DNA of 64,000 bases from Candidatus Williamhamiltonella defendens (GTDB taxonomy: Bacteria; Pseudomonadota; Gammaproteobacteria; Enterobacterales; Enterobacteriaceae). Location of the stretch: positions 310,001-374,000 of the forward strand of contig NZ_CAADHL010000001.1 of NCBI RefSeq assembly GCF_900699045.1, given 5' to 3'. The position numbers and the translations under genes are program-made. The stretch's first letter is position 1. Every line of letters starts with the position of its first letter. Positions 1 through 10,375 of this stretch are shown in pieces. Under the pieces are notes generated by a model. It saw only the letters and a list, made by a program, of their open reading frames with translations, had not been told where the DNA came from and made no database searches.

Positions 1-112
1 GCACATGTAATTTTACTTGACTGTACAATTGATCGGCCAATAAGCCAGATTCTGAATCATAAATCGCAACGCCTGTTTCATCACAGGATGTTTCTATACC
101 TAAAACACGCAT
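1..112 (-). CDS. tsaD: tRNA threonylcarbamoyladenosine biosynthesis protein TsaD, N-terminal part only
   Basis: The 37 codons in the window read [19 protein letters not shown] and onward, which is the N-terminus of TsaD (YgjD/Gcp). TsaD is the ASKHA-fold protein that, with TsaB and TsaE, transfers the threonylcarbamoyl group to A37 of ANN-decoding tRNAs. The gene runs off the left edge, so the metal-binding His residues and the C-terminal part cannot be checked. Two ATG codons lie in tandem (112 and 115); I chose 112 because it matches the E. coli MRVLGIETS start. In E. coli the divergent neighbour is rpsU-dnaG-rpoD; here it is ybhL, so a rearrangement lies at this junction. Confidence 0.93.
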   Translation of the reverse strand, partial: MRVLGIETSCDETGVAIYDSESGLLADQLYSQVKLHV

Positions 113-335
113 CATTTTCCTATCTTATTTATTGAAAAAGAGGTTTAACATCCACATTATTTCACTTGAATAGGCAGAATATGATCTTTATTCATAGAGA
201 CTCCCTGCCTTAAATAAAGAATTTTGCCTTAGCTGTGAAATTTCTATGGTATTCTTAGCATAAAGGTGAGTTTTAATTATAAAATTCTCCTCTTACTTCA
301 AATCTTATTTATTCACATCATTAAAGGTAACCATC

Positions 336-1046
336 ATGAATCGCTATGCAAAGTCTAATGGTTCTATTATCGAGGGTCGTAGCACAGGTATACAGGCGTA
401 TATGTCTCAAGTATACGGTTGGATGACCTGCGGTTTATTGTTGACCGCATTCGTTGCTTGGTATGCGGCTCAAAACACAGCCATCTTAAATTTAATCTTT
501 TCGAGCCAAATTATTTTTTTTGGTCTTATTATTATGCAGCTAGGATTAGTTTTTGTTATTTCAGGTATGATCCACAAGCTCAGTGGGGCTATGGCCACCA
601 GCCTTTTTATGTTGTATTCCGCATTAACAGGCTTGACGATATCCAATATCTTTGTTGTTTACACACAATCGTCTATCGCTAGCACTTTTGTGATCACAGC
701 CGGCATGTTTGGTGCGATGAGTTTTTATGGTTATATCACAAAGAGGGATCTTACTGGTTTAGGTAATATGTTATTTATGGGTGTTGTTGGTATTTTACTG
801 GCTTCTATCGTTAACATCTGGCTTAAAAGCAGTGCACTGATGTGGGCTGTAACCTATATCGGCGTTGTGCTATTTGTCGGTTTAACGGCTTACGATACCC
901 AAAAGTTAAAAAATATGGGTGAACAATTAGACAATAACGATAACGAAGGGTTTCGTAAATATTCTATCCTAGGGGCTTTAACACTTTATATTGATTTTAT
1001 TAATTTATTCTTAATGTTGATACGGATTGTAGGTAATCGACGTTAA
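336..1046 (+). CDS. ybhL: BAX inhibitor-1 family inner membrane protein YbhL
   Basis: A 236-residue, very hydrophobic protein with about seven membrane segments, nearly the length of E. coli YbhL (234). Diagnostic stretches are VYGWMTCGLL near residue 27, the MFGAMSFYGY segment, the TAYDTQKLK motif near residue 183 and the C-terminal FINLFLMLIRI-GNRR. The conserved acidic residues of the BI-1 fold (the D of AYDTQ and the D of YIDF) are present; in this family they form a pH-sensing pair linked to calcium leak. The biological role in bacteria is unclear. The start is preceded by AAAGG about 8 bases upstream. It is monocistronic, with a terminator-like hairpin after it. Confidence 0.95.
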   Translation: MNRYAKSNGSIIEGRSTGIQAYMSQVYGWMTCGLLLTAFVAWYAAQNTAILNLIFSSQIIFFGLIIMQLGLVFVISGMIHKLSGAMATSLFMLYSALTGLTISNIFVVYTQSSIASTFVITAGMFGAMSFYGYITKRDLTGLGNMLFMGVVGILLASIVNIWLKSSALMWAVTYIGVVLFVGLTAYDTQKLKNMGEQLDNNDNEGFRKYSILGALTLYIDFINLFLMLIRIVGNRR

Positions 1047-1076
1047 TTCTTAACCCATCGTCCTGGGCTGATCTAC

Positions 1077-1099
1077 AGCCCTATCAAGAGGGCTCTTTC
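1077..1099 (+). terminator. Possible intrinsic terminator after ybhL
   Basis: AGCCCT at 1077-1082 pairs with AGGGCT at 1089-1094 across a six-base loop and runs into CTTTC. The stem is short and the T tract weak, so this is a modest candidate; its position 30 bases past the ybhL stop supports it. Confidence 0.45.
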
Positions 1100-1355
1100 A
1101 AATCAGAAAGATGAATATTCCATATACCAATTTCTACTTACCTTACGGAGGTGGTCATGACACTTACATAAAAATATAAAAAATTTGGCTAAAATCACAC
1201 AGACGAACGTTTATGTTGATTGCCACGGATCTAGAAATTTCTATATGGATTTTAACAGGCTGATAAACAACTTTATCCTAATCTCAAAGGATTATATTCA
1301 ATTTTAGATGCCATCAACTCTTTAAAAACTTAAAAACACCACTAGGTAAAAATCG
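1100..1355. other. Gene-free spacer between ybhL and srmB
   Basis: No open frame of useful length and no family I recognise on either strand. In E. coli srmB is flanked by the divergent trmN (yfiC); I looked for a trmN remnant here and could not make one out. The last 60 bases are AT-rich and presumably hold the srmB promoter. Confidence 0.4.
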
Positions 1356-2708
1356 ATGATAAGACCGCCTTTTTGTGAGTTTGATTTAGATCCCTGTTTA
1401 GTGCGCGCCTTAGAAAATAAAGGTTACATTTCTGCCACAGCGATTCAATCAACAGTGATTCCAAAAGCAATGGAAGGACGAGATCTATTAGGATCAGCTC
1501 CAACAGGCACCGGTAAAACGATCGCTTTTTTAATTCCAGCACTGCAACATCTTATTGATTTTCCTAAAAAAAAACAAGGCCCCCCTCGCATTTTGATACT
1601 CGCCCCTACACGTGAATTAGCCGTTCAAGTAGCAGATCAAGCGACTGAATTGGCAAAATACACCTCATTAAAGGTCGCCAAAATCATAGGAGGAGTGGCA
1701 TATATGAACCATATGGAAATTTTCAATACAAATCAGGACATTCTAGTGGCCACTACAGGGCGATTGCTGCAATACATCAAAGAGGAAAATTTTGATTGTA
1801 GAGCAGTGGAAATATTAATACTCGATGAAGCGGATCGCATGCTGGACATGGGTTTTTCTCAGGATATTGAAATTATTGCTGCTAAAACTCGTTGGCGTAA
1901 ACAAACTTTACTTTTTTCTGCCACACTAGAGAGTGCTATGATTCGTGAATTTTCTGAGCGCTTGCTCAACGAGCCCATCTACTTAGAAGCAGCTCATTCA
2001 GTAGGAGAACGAAAAAAAATCCTTCAGAGTTATTATCGTGCAGATAATCTACCGCATAAGATCGCTTTACTCTGTTACTTATTGAAAACCCATTCTGTAC
2101 AAAAATCCATCATTTTTGTACGTACTCGTGAAAAAGTACATGAACTTTTTAATTACCTTCAATCAGCAGGCATTCATAGTGGATATTTGGAAGGAGATAT
2201 GGTGCAAACCAAACGTACTGAAGCTCTAGCTCGTTTCAATAGTGGTCGCATTCAAGTTTTAGTGGCAACCGATGTTGCATCTCGTGGCTTAGATATTGCA
2301 GATATCAGTCATGTCTTTAATTTTGATATGCCCTATACCGGAGATGTTTACTTACATCGAATTGGCCGAACAGCTCGTGCAGGTCGTAAAGGGACGGCTA
2401 TTTCACTGATTGAAGCACATGATCATTCATTATTAAAAAAAGTAGAGCGATATCTTAAAAAAAAGATAACACCAAGAATAGTGGATGAATTACGGCCCAT
2501 AACGAAAGCACCAAATAAAAAAAAAACAGGGAAACCTTCTAAAAAAGTGTTAGCAAAACGTGAAGAGCAAAAAAAAGCCAAAAAAGAAAAAACGAAAGTT
2601 AAAATACGTCATCATGACAAGAAAAACCACGGTAAGCGTCGAAAGCCTAAAAATTTAAAGAAAAATAAGGAAAATGGTGATGCCAGCTTCTCTGATAACC
2701 TGGCGTGA
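1356..2708 (+). CDS. srmB: DEAD-box ATP-dependent RNA helicase SrmB
   Basis: A 450-residue DEAD-box helicase, near the E. coli SrmB length (444). Seen in order: Q motif around TAIQ (28-31), Walker A APTGTGKT (48-55), PTRELA (84-89), DEAD (157-160), SAT (188-190) and, in the second RecA domain, [11 protein letters not shown] and [11 protein letters not shown]. The lysine-rich C-terminal tail contains [12 protein letters not shown] and a GKRRKP stretch, exactly the tail type of SrmB rather than RhlE, DbpA or DeaD. SrmB acts early in assembly of the 50S subunit with L4, L24 and 23S rRNA. The 3' end overlaps ung by 29 bases (35 if the earlier ung ATG is used), so the two are probably co-transcribed. 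Confidence 0.96.
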   Translation: MIRPPFCEFDLDPCLVRALENKGYISATAIQSTVIPKAMEGRDLLGSAPTGTGKTIAFLIPALQHLIDFPKKKQGPPRILILAPTRELAVQVADQATELAKYTSLKVAKIIGGVAYMNHMEIFNTNQDILVATTGRLLQYIKEENFDCRAVEILILDEADRMLDMGFSQDIEIIAAKTRWRKQTLLFSATLESAMIREFSERLLNEPIYLEAAHSVGERKKILQSYYRADNLPHKIALLCYLLKTHSVQKSIIFVRTREKVHELFNYLQSAGIHSGYLEGDMVQTKRTEALARFNSGRIQVLVATDVASRGLDIADISHVFNFDMPYTGDVYLHRIGRTARAGRKGTAISLIEAHDHSLLKKVERYLKKKITPRIVDELRPITKAPNKKKTGKPSKKVLAKREEQKKAKKEKTKVKIRHHDKKNHGKRRKPKNLKKNKENGDASFSDNLA

Positions 2709-3351
2709 TGTGATAGGCGTAGAAAAAAAAGAATTTTATTTTAAGGATATTTTGGCATCTGTAGCTGCCAAACGTCGTGCAAACAAAATAATTTATCCCT
2801 CTCCAGAAAATGTATTTAATGCCTTTCGTTTAACGGAATTTGGAGAGGTAAAAGTCGTGATTATTGGGCAAGATCCATATCACGGTCCTAATCAGGCACA
2901 TGGTTTATCTTTTTCTGTTTTACCAGGTATCGTGTTGCCGCCTTCATTAGTGAATATCTATAAAGAGCTGCTTAATGACATTGTAGGTTTTATATATCCT
3001 AATCACGGTTGTTTAGAAAACTGGGCAAAACAAGGGGTTTTATTGCTAAATACTGTGCTGACAGTCGAAGCGGGGCTCGCGCACTCTCATGCGCATCTTG
3101 GGTGGGGTGTCTTTACTGATCGTGTGATTGCTGCTCTGAATCAACATATTCATCGGATTATTTTTTTACTCTGGGGCTCTCATGCACACAAAAAAGGAAA
3201 AATTATTGATACTCAGCGTCATTTTATTTTAAAAGCACCGCATCCATCGCCTCTATCTGCTCATAGAGGATTTTTTGGATGCAAGCATTTTTCAAAAACG
3301 AATCAGCTGTTAGAACAGCAGGGACTGGTACCTATCAGATGGCAACTATAA
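2680..3351 (+). CDS. ung: Uracil-DNA glycosylase
   Basis: Family 1 uracil-DNA glycosylase, about 223 residues (E. coli 229). It removes uracil from DNA arising by cytosine deamination or dUTP incorporation. The water-activating motif GQDPYHG lies near residues 63-69 and the DNA-intercalating [10 protein letters not shown] loop near 188-197; LLLNTVLTV and LLWGSHA are also typical. Two in-frame ATGs exist at 2674 and 2680; the second gives [11 protein letters not shown], which aligns with the E. coli start MANELTWHDV. The reading frame begins inside the end of srmB, an arrangement that suggests translational coupling. Confidence 0.95.
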   Translation: MPASLITWRDVIGVEKKEFYFKDILASVAAKRRANKIIYPSPENVFNAFRLTEFGEVKVVIIGQDPYHGPNQAHGLSFSVLPGIVLPPSLVNIYKELLNDIVGFIYPNHGCLENWAKQGVLLLNTVLTVEAGLAHSHAHLGWGVFTDRVIAALNQHIHRIIFLLWGSHAHKKGKIIDTQRHFILKAPHPSPLSAHRGFFGCKHFSKTNQLLEQQGLVPIRWQL

Positions 3352-3556
3352 TAGAAAAAGAATCTGGATTTTTGTTCCGAATCGGTTAGAGTTTATAAAA
3401 CCATGACAATTAAACTTATAATATAAATTATCAATCATTTTTTTAAATCACATACTTAAATACAATTGATGCCTTTATAATAACTTCTAAATCCAAAAAT
3501 TTTTAAATAATATTTCAATAACTAAATATTATTTAAAGAATTCATCAAAAATTTGA

Positions 3557-3582
3557 AATTAATTTAATTTTTTAAATTAATT
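3557..3582. other. AT-only inverted repeat at the ptsG remnant end
   Basis: AATTAATTTA at 3557-3566 and its exact complement at 3573-3582 flank a six-base loop, overlapping the ptsG stop. It could be a relic terminator, but in such AT-rich DNA chance is a fair alternative. Confidence 0.3.
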
Positions 3583-4918
3583 ATTACGAATATATTCATC
3601 CATATCCGTTTTTAAATTATCAGATTGCGTGCTAAAGATAGCCTGCATCCATGAGCCGGCGATCACTGTTACTGCAGCGCACAACTACCGGCTTAATCTA
3701 CTTTTGAAACATCGGGCACACTAACACGTAAACGTGTAATACGAGCATTTAAATTGGTGATGTTCTTTTTTTCCTCTAAAGTTTTCAACTAAGTCCTCAG
3801 ATATTTTCTTACCATTTTGAACACTTATTATTGTTGAAGTCAGTTCTCTGCCTGTTTTTAAATTCCATATCGTGATCAAAAAACGGAAGCTAACATAATA
3901 TACTAAGGCATAATAAGCACCAACCAGAGGAAATAATACAGTTCGATGAACATTACCACACAAAAGAATAAAATCAATTAAACCTTGAGAAAAACCAGTA
4001 CCACTGGTCATACAGAAGGGAATAAAAATAGAAAAAGCCAATCCTGATAAAATCACATAAATAACATATAAGACAGGGGCTAAAAACATAAATACAAACT
4101 CTATTAATTCAGTGATACCTGTCAAAAATGCAGTCAATGCCGCAGATCATAATACCACTGATCTTTATGCGATTTTCTGGCATTGCTGAATGCCACATTG
4201 CAATCGCAGCAGCAGAGAGACTATACGTTTTAAAAAGAAAAGCGACTGTCAGGTTATCCGCTGCTGGATCACCAGCTATCTAAGGAGGAATATCGCCGTG
4301 AAAATTTGTCCAGCAGAGTTCGTGTATTCTCACACCTGCATCTGAAAGGTACATTCTAAACATGATGCAGACCAAGGGGAATGATAGCGCGCTCAACAAA
4401 TCCATATATACCAACGGCAATACTCGGATTTTGATATGCTGCCCATTCTGAAAAATCTGTATTTTCCTTCCAATCAGAGGCCCAATAAAAGCCAACAATA
4501 CCCCGAGAAGAATAGCAAAAAATCCAGAAATAATAGGCAAAAAACCCTTATCTGAAAAACCAAGATATTCAGGTAATTTAATACGATAAAAATGATTAAA
4601 CATATAGGCGGCAAGCCCAACTGCAATAATATCCTCCAAGACACCAGTGTTATTTAAATGATGCTAGTATATCTGATGAGATAAAATATTTAATAACAGA
4701 GATTCGAACACAGCGATTTTTTACTCCATAATCGAGTAAGCAATAACAGAAGTTAATGCCGCAATACCATTGTTATTAGTAAACCCTACTGCGATCCTAA
4801 AGGCGAAAATTAATGGTATATTAGCAAAAATAGCACCGCCAGTTTCTGGCATAACATTAGAAGCTACATCATGTAGCAAGCTGAAATAAATCGAGCCTAA
4901 ACCTAGTAAAACACTTGT
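3577..4918 (-). pseudogene. ptsG: Glucose-specific PTS enzyme IICB (PtsG), degenerate
   Basis: Fragments in all three minus-strand frames line up in order with PtsG: GGAIFANIPLIFAF then GFTNN (about 4800-4880), [19 protein letters not shown] (about 4555-4615), FHGDIP (4285), [13 protein letters not shown] (4180), TAFLTGITE and LIDFIL (3960-4135), then the IIB end [15 protein letters not shown] with its own stop at 3577. The first 30 or so residues are gone and several stops and frameshifts interrupt the gene. In the IIB domain the phosphorylated Cys of the ACITRLRV motif reads Arg (ARITRLRV, about 3740), so phosphotransfer would fail in any case. It sits directly downstream of ycfH as in E. 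coli (holB-ycfH-ptsG), so this is in-place decay. Confidence 0.93.
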
Positions 4919-5154
4919 TTAAACATAATTTAAAGGCCCATGGTAATAAAAAATAAAATCAATTTTTATATATAAAAAATCTTTTTTAATTATTTTCAAA
5001 TGAATCAAAATAATATTTGAATATGTGATATAAATCATATTTATTTCATCAATAAAACATATCATATTAAAATAACTTAATTAAATATGTTATTTTTATA
5101 TTAAATTAATTAAAAATTGATAATATTATTTTATTGCAGCTTATACTAAAATAT

Positions 5155-5952
5155 TTACATTATATTTAAAAACGTTGATTCTCTTAAATGAAATAATTTA
5201 ATAAAATTACTTGTTGTCGTATCAGCTAATGTTTCTAAATTTACATTTTTTAATGCTGCAATATACTCAGCAATTTCTCTCACATAAGCGGGCTGATTTT
5301 CTTTTCCGCGATAAGGCTCAGGGGATAAATAAGGTGAATCAGTTTCAATTAAAATTTTATCTAAAGGAATATAACGAACAACATCACGTAATAATGACGC
5401 ATTGCGAAATGTCACAATACCTGAGAAAGAAATGTAAAATCCTAAATCTAATAGTTTCTGCGCAGCCATTTTATCTTCAGTAAAGCAATGCAAAACGCCA
5501 CCACAATCCCGTGCGTTTTCTTCTATTAAGATGTTTATAGTATCTTTAAAAGCATCACGGGTGTGAACAATGACAGGCTTGTTTAATTGACGCCCAACTA
5601 TAATGTGCTCTCGAAATACTTTTTTCTGTAGCGCGATTTGATCTGATGAATAATGATAATCTAAACCTGTCTCCCCAAGTGCTATCACTTTTTTTAATTG
5701 ACATAATTGTTTCAATTTTTTCATATCATAACGTTGATCAAGATGCAGAGGATGTACTCCACAAGAGAATGCGACATCATTTCGTTCGCCGATCATAGAA
5801 AAAAAATTCTTAAAACCCTCCAAAGTGGTCGCTACACAGAGCACAAATTTGACGTTACGTCCTCTTGCTTTTAGTAGTACGTCAGCAACGCTTTGATGTA
5901 ATGTGTTATAATCTAAACTATCCAAATGGCAGTGTGAGTCTACTAATAACAT
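5155..5952 (-). CDS. ycfH: TatD-family metal-dependent hydrolase YcfH
   Basis: A 265-residue TIM-barrel hydrolase, the same length as E. coli YcfH. Metal ligands of the TatD family are visible: the HCHLD motif near residue 7, LGETGLDYHY around residue 92 (bridging Glu), VIVHTRDA, GVLHCFTE and ETDSPYL. The family has 3'-5' deoxyribonuclease activity in TatD itself; the physiological substrate of YcfH is not firmly known. It follows holB by 29 bases, as in the enteric tmk-holB-ycfH order, and is the last intact gene before the ruined ptsG. Confidence 0.94.
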   Translation of the reverse strand: MLLVDSHCHLDSLDYNTLHQSVADVLLKARGRNVKFVLCVATTLEGFKNFFSMIGERNDVAFSCGVHPLHLDQRYDMKKLKQLCQLKKVIALGETGLDYHYSSDQIALQKKVFREHIIVGRQLNKPVIVHTRDAFKDTINILIEENARDCGGVLHCFTEDKMAAQKLLDLGFYISFSGIVTFRNASLLRDVVRYIPLDKILIETDSPYLSPEPYRGKENQPAYVREIAEYIAALKNVNLETLADTTTSNFIKLFHLRESTFLNIM

Positions 5953-5981
5953 GATATGAATCCTAGATATTGACTGGTAGA

Positions 5982-6965
5982 TCAGAGCTCATTCAAGGCA
6001 TTTTCAAAATTTAAAAGTTGCTCTGTAAGCAATAATTCTTTATTTATCCCCACTATCGATAATAGTTGGTGACGGCAATAAATCGATTGGCGGAGTATTT
6101 TAAATAATCCGCTAATAGAAAATAAAGTTGCTAACTTTTTAACTAAAGATTGTTGATCTTCATTAATCATAAAGAGCATTATTCCGTAGTGATATTTTAA
6201 AGCATCCAACAATAATGAAATCAACCAATGAAGAGTATCTCTAATATTCTCATGGTTTAGTTGAGGTAACAATGCCAAAAAATTTTGGTGAGACAAGACA
6301 TCACTTAATGCGAGACAAAAAAAAACTCTTTCATTCCAACGATCTTTTTGCAGAAGAGATAAAGCGGATAATGGAGCACCAGAACTTAATTTCAATGCTG
6401 TTGATATAAGGATTGGATCTGCGCCTGTTTTTTCTGCTAACCATGTTAGCGTTAAATTTGTTGGTGGATTAAACAAACGCCAAAAAAAACAACGGCTTTT
6501 TAACGTTGGCATTAAAACCGAAGGGGTATGACAACCTAAAAGGAAATAGGTATTTTTTGGAGGTTCTTCTAATGTTTTTAATAACGCGTTCACTGCAGCA
6601 ACAGTGAGATCGTGGACATTAGGGATAGAAATGACCCTCGCTCCTCCCTGTTGTGGATGGTGTGATAGTTTTTCGATCACCTCTCTGATGGAATCAATAC
6701 CTAAATTTTTTTGGTTTGCTTTTATTTTAAATACGTGACAGTCTGGATGATGTCCGGCCAACATTAAATGACAGCTATGGCACTGACCGCAACTTTTTTT
6801 GCCTTGTCTTTTCTGGCAAAGCAACCAACGGCTTAAACCGTAAATAAGAGCGTTTTTACCATTTCCTTGTAATGCATGAATCATTAATGCATGATGCCCA
6901 CGTCCTAAAATATGCTGCTCTACTAATTGATGATAATGAGCATTGAGCCACGGATACCAATTCAT
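5982..6965 (-). CDS. holB: DNA polymerase III delta-prime subunit
   Basis: A 327-residue AAA+ clamp-loader subunit (E. coli 334). The zinc-binding cysteines CGQCHSC lie around residues 59-65, and LLKTLEEPP with SRC (the sensor 1/arginine-finger-like region) follows. Delta-prime typically lacks a working Walker A; here the equivalent is GNGKNAL, with no canonical GKT/S. It works with HolA and DnaX in loading the beta clamp. It follows tmk by 4 bases, consistent with a single transcript. The C-terminal third is the most divergent part, as is usual for this subunit. Confidence 0.94.
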   Translation of the reverse strand: MNWYPWLNAHYHQLVEQHILGRGHHALMIHALQGNGKNALIYGLSRWLLCQKRQGKKSCGQCHSCHLMLAGHHPDCHVFKIKANQKNLGIDSIREVIEKLSHHPQQGGARVISIPNVHDLTVAAVNALLKTLEEPPKNTYFLLGCHTPSVLMPTLKSRCFFWRLFNPPTNLTLTWLAEKTGADPILISTALKLSSGAPLSALSLLQKDRWNERVFFCLALSDVLSHQNFLALLPQLNHENIRDTLHWLISLLLDALKYHYGIMLFMINEDQQSLVKKLATLFSISGLFKILRQSIYCRHQLLSIVGINKELLLTEQLLNFENALNEL

Positions 6966-6969
6966 TCAA

Positions 6970-7602
6970 TTATTTTTCTAATAAAGATAGCAAAGCATTT
7001 TGAATATCCGCTGTGACTTTTTTTATGGGTTTTGAAGCATCTATCATTTTAATACGATGATCATCGTATATCAGTTCGAGATAACGTGCCCGAATTTGTT
7101 CGAAAAAAACCAACGATTGCTGTTCAATACGATCAAGATGGCCTCTTTTACGAGCGCGTTTTAACCCTAATTCAGGAGGTAAATCTAAGTATAAGGTTAA
7201 GTCAGGGCGAAAAGAAGAGCCTAAAGTAAAATTAGCTAAAGATTTAATAAATTCAGATTTTATCCCTCGTCCGCCTCCTTGATACGCTTGAGATGAAAGA
7301 TCATGACGGTCGCCTATTACCCAAGTTCCAGAAGATAAAGCTGGTTTGATGATATTTTCTAGCGATTGCACTCGAGCAGCATAAAAAAGCAATAATTCTG
7401 CTTTATCGCTTAAAATCTCTTTATTTTGGCTATTTTTTTTAATTAAATGACGTATTTCTTCACTTAATACGGTCCCGCCTGGCTCACGAGTACAGATCAC
7501 ATCCTGAATTTTAAAATGCCTTAAGAACTGTTTGACAGTATTGACGGCAGTGCTTTTTCCTGCCCCCTCTATACCTTCAATAACAATAAATTTACCTTTC
7601 AT
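6970..7602 (-). CDS. tmk: Thymidylate kinase
   Basis: A 210-residue dTMP kinase (E. coli 213) that makes dTDP for DNA synthesis. The P-loop GIEGAGKST is at residues 9-17, the TREPGGT motif (DRX-like substrate-binding arginine) near 38-44, and the lid region contains [13 protein letters not shown]. The start overlaps the end of mltG by 11 bases, an arrangement that favours translational coupling and is also seen in other enterics. Confidence 0.95.
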   Translation of the reverse strand: MKGKFIVIEGIEGAGKSTAVNTVKQFLRHFKIQDVICTREPGGTVLSEEIRHLIKKNSQNKEILSDKAELLLFYAARVQSLENIIKPALSSGTWVIGDRHDLSSQAYQGGGRGIKSEFIKSLANFTLGSSFRPDLTLYLDLPPELGLKRARKRGHLDRIEQQSLVFFEQIRARYLELIYDDHRIKMIDASKPIKKVTADIQNALLSLLEK

Positions 7603-8614
7603 TTTTTTTTAATACCTCGCGATAAGCTCGTACAGCTCGATTATGACCTATCAAATTCGTGCTAAATGTATGCCCGCCTTCACCATTTGCTACAAAATAG
7701 AGATAATATGTTTCTTCAGGATGAGCCGCCGCGTTAAGTGATGATAAACCTGGCATGGTAATCGGAGCAGGGGGCAAGCCAGGTATAATATAAGTGTTAT
7801 AAGAGGTTACTGTCAGCAAGTCTTTATGCGTAATGGCCTCTGTATAATTTTTACCTAAACCATACAGCACTGTAGGATCTGATTGTAAAGGCATCCCTAA
7901 CATTAGGCGATTAATAAATACTGATGCAATTATTTTTCTCTCTGCATTAATAGAGGTTTCTTTTTCAATGATCGAAGCCATAATCACTAACTCATCGGGG
8001 CTTTTATAAGGAAGTGATTGATTTCTTTTCTCCCAAATTTGATTTACTGTTTCGTTCATTTTTTGATGGGCGCGTTTGAGTATCAATAAATCTGAGTTTC
8101 CGAAGGAATAAAAGTAAGTATCTGGATAAAAAGCGCCTTCTATATGTCTTTCACTTTGTAACTTAAATAGCTGAGCAACCTCTGCATTCGTTTTATTTTG
8201 CAATAAGTGTTTGATGTTGTCTTTTTTATCCATCTCATTCTTCCAAAGATGCCAATGAGTTCCTTCGATAAAACGAATAGCAAATTGTGCTTCTTTACCA
8301 CTGGCAAATAATTCCAGCATCTCTTTGACGCTCATGCCAGAAAGCAGGTAATAAGTGCCTGCTTTAAATTCAGCTAATTGAGGCTCAACAATCAGTAAAA
8401 AACGCAATAACCAAGTTTTAACTAAAAGATGATTTTTTAATAAGATGGTTTCTAATGCTATTCTTCCCGTTCCTGAAGGAACCGTTAAGATAGTATCTTT
8501 TGTGATAGGTAATGGTGAATGAGAAAAATGTTGAATTTCATAGTAGACATACAGGCTTATTAATAAACAGATTAATATAAAAAATGTACATGCTCTAAAA
8601 TAGATTGTTTTCAT
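7592..8614 (-). CDS. mltG: Endolytic murein transglycosylase MltG
   Basis: A 340-residue YceG/MltG protein with one N-terminal membrane anchor (residues about 8-28), a LysM-like region and the catalytic region with [10 protein letters not shown], in which the first Glu is the catalytic residue, followed by [17 protein letters not shown] and the [15 protein letters not shown] signature. It cleaves nascent glycan strands in the inner-membrane periplasmic face and is thought to help terminate peptidoglycan polymerisation. In E. coli pabC precedes it; here the space upstream holds no pabC. It overlaps tmk. Confidence 0.95.
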   Translation of the reverse strand: MKTIYFRACTFFILICLLISLYVYYEIQHFSHSPLPITKDTILTVPSGTGRIALETILLKNHLLVKTWLLRFLLIVEPQLAEFKAGTYYLLSGMSVKEMLELFASGKEAQFAIRFIEGTHWHLWKNEMDKKDNIKHLLQNKTNAEVAQLFKLQSERHIEGAFYPDTYFYSFGNSDLLILKRAHQKMNETVNQIWEKRNQSLPYKSPDELVIMASIIEKETSINAERKIIASVFINRLMLGMPLQSDPTVLYGLGKNYTEAITHKDLLTVTSYNTYIIPGLPPAPITMPGLSSLNAAAHPEETYYLYFVANGEGGHTFSTNLIGHNRAVRAYREVLKKNER

Positions 8615-8819
8615 TTACATTCATTAAGCTTTTTAAAATTTTTGGCAGAGTAAACATATATTCTATAAGAACGCAGCCAATATGGCATATTATTGATTAG
8701 AGTTTTTTCAAAACTGTATCGAGATTCAAGTGAAATCGAACGGAGCAATCGAACGGAGCATCCCTGATCTTACACAGTCTCAGCAAGATAAGTATTTAGA
8801 ACGAGTTTTGACTATAAAA
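8615..8819. other. Spacer where pabC is expected; 13-bp tandem repeat
   Basis: The enteric order fabF-pabC-mltG predicts pabC here, but 205 bases remain and none reads as aminodeoxychorismate lyase. A perfect 13-base direct repeat, AATCGAACGGAGC, occurs at 8734-8746 and 8747-8759. Nothing else is recognisable. Confidence 0.6.
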
Positions 8820-10061
8820 TCATATTTTTTTAAACACTACAGAGCCATTTGTACCACCAAAACCAAAGGAATTACAAAGAGTATATTCCATATTTTTTAA
8901 TGAACGAGTTTTATTGGGAACAAAATCCAAGTCAAAGCCTTCATCTGGATTATCTAAATTAATAGTAGGGGGGACGACCTGATCATGTAAGGCTAGAATT
9001 GAAAAAATAGATTCTATTGCACCGGCCGCACCTAATAAATGGCCCGTCATAGATTTGGTCGAACTTATCATCACGTTTTGTGCATCTTCAGAAAAAACGG
9101 TTTTGATAGCTTCAACTTCTGCCTTGTCTCCTGCAATAGTAGAGGTGGCATGCGCATTAATATAGTTAATTTTTGAAGCCGACACGCCCGCATCCTTTAA
9201 TGCATTTTTCATCGCCAATGCTGCTCCATAACCATTTTCTAGTGGATTAGTAATATGATGAGCATCACTGCTCATACCAAAACCGACCAGTTCGGCGTAA
9301 ATTTTAGCATTACGTTTTTTAGCATGTTCGTATTCTTCTAAAACAAGAACGCCGGCGCCATCACCCAAAACAAAACCATCACGATCTTTATCCCAAGGAC
9401 GACTTGCTGCCTGAGGATCATGGTTTCGTTTTGATAAAGCTCGAGCAGCAGCAAAACCCGCTACGCCCAATGGCGTAGTGCTTTTTTCCGCGCCTCCTGC
9501 CAACATAACATCAGCATCACCATAAACAATGATTCTAGCGGCATGCCCAATATTATGAACACCAGATGTACAGGCTGTAGAAATTGCAATGTTAGGTCCT
9601 TGTAGGCCATAAATAATACTAAGATGACCGGATATCATATTTATAATAGTAGCAGGCACAAAAAACGGGCTTATCTTTTTGGTCTCTTTATCAACTAAAA
9701 GAGAATAATTATCTTCAATCAGGCCTAATCCACCAATACCAGATCCGATGGCCGCGCCGATACGGGATTGCTTTTCTTCAGTGACGTCAAGCCCGGAATC
9801 AAGCATTGCTTGAACGCCAGCAGCGACACCATATTGTATAAAAAGATCCATTCTTCGAATATTTTTCAGTGGAATGTAATTCTTAGCCTCGAAATTTTTA
9901 ACTAAACCAGCAAAACGCGTTTCATAAAAGCTGGTATCAAAATGATTTATTAAAAAGATACCACTCTGACCTAAAAGGACTGCTTCCCATGTAGATTTTA
10001 CTGTATTACCGACAGGAGACAACATACCAAGTCCAGTGATTACCACTCGGCGTTTAGTCAA
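8820..10061 (-). CDS. fabF: 3-oxoacyl-ACP synthase II (KAS II)
   Basis: A 413-residue condensing enzyme, the same length as E. coli FabF. The nucleophilic cysteine is C164 in [11 protein letters not shown]; the catalytic histidines lie in NAHATST and in [12 protein letters not shown]. The C-terminal GFGGTNGS loop is present. It elongates acyl-ACP with malonyl-ACP and performs the palmitoleate to cis-vaccenate step that adjusts membrane fluidity with temperature. A strong hairpin separates it from acpP, so expression probably depends on readthrough or its own promoter. Confidence 0.96.
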   Translation of the reverse strand: MTKRRVVITGLGMLSPVGNTVKSTWEAVLLGQSGIFLINHFDTSFYETRFAGLVKNFEAKNYIPLKNIRRMDLFIQYGVAAGVQAMLDSGLDVTEEKQSRIGAAIGSGIGGLGLIEDNYSLLVDKETKKISPFFVPATIINMISGHLSIIYGLQGPNIAISTACTSGVHNIGHAARIIVYGDADVMLAGGAEKSTTPLGVAGFAAARALSKRNHDPQAASRPWDKDRDGFVLGDGAGVLVLEEYEHAKKRNAKIYAELVGFGMSSDAHHITNPLENGYGAALAMKNALKDAGVSASKINYINAHATSTIAGDKAEVEAIKTVFSEDAQNVMISSTKSMTGHLLGAAGAIESIFSILALHDQVVPPTINLDNPDEGFDLDFVPNKTRSLKNMEYTLCNSFGFGGTNGSVVFKKI

Positions 10062-10096
10062 ATTTTTCTCCTAATATAGAAACGATAACGATGGTG

Positions 10097-10127
10097 AAAA
10101 TAAGGCGATCCTCGATCGCCTTATTTT
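10097..10127 (-). terminator. Strong hairpin terminator between acpP and fabF
   Basis: AAAATAAGGCGATC (10097-10110) is exactly complementary to the bases at 10114-10127 across a three-base CTC loop, a 14-bp perfect stem with T-rich flanks on both sides. On the minus strand it would end or attenuate the acpP transcript before fabF, giving the high acpP to fabF ratio expected for the carrier protein. Confidence 0.8.
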
Positions 10128-10129
10128 AT

Positions 10130-10375
10130 TTATTTTTTGCATGTTGATGATATATAAGCAATAGTTGCTTGAACAGTCGTAATTTTTTCTGCATCTTCGT
10201 CCGGAATTTCAGTATCAAATTCTTCTTCTAATGCCATAAGCAGTTCCACAGTGTCAAGAGAATCAGCACCAAGATCGTCTACAAAAGAAGCACTATTAGT
10301 AACCTCTTCTCTTTTGACGCCTAGTTGATCAGCGATGATTTTTTTTACACGTTCTTCAATATCATTAGTGCTCAT
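10130..10375 (-). CDS. acpP: Acyl carrier protein
   Basis: An 81-residue, strongly acidic protein almost identical to E. coli AcpP (78). The phosphopantetheine attachment serine is S39 in the invariant [10 protein letters not shown] motif; helix II/III residues [15 protein letters not shown] are intact. Two extra residues (ND after MST) lengthen the N-terminus and the C-terminus STCKK ends with a lysine pair where E. coli has GHQA. It carries growing acyl chains for FabD, FabH, FabG and FabF encoded around it. The 14-bp hairpin directly after the stop is likely its terminator. Confidence 0.97.
   Translation of the reverse strand: MSTNDIEERVKKIIADQLGVKREEVTNSASFVDDLGADSLDTVELLMALEEEFDTEIPDEDAEKITTVQATIAYISSTCKK

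Noticed and set aside
1100..1355. Possible trmN fragment beside srmB
   Set aside because: No methyltransferase motif such as NPPY could be read in any frame.
8615..8819. Possible pabC remnant
   Set aside because: Minus-strand frames give no aminodeoxychorismate lyase motif; only the 13-bp repeat stands out.
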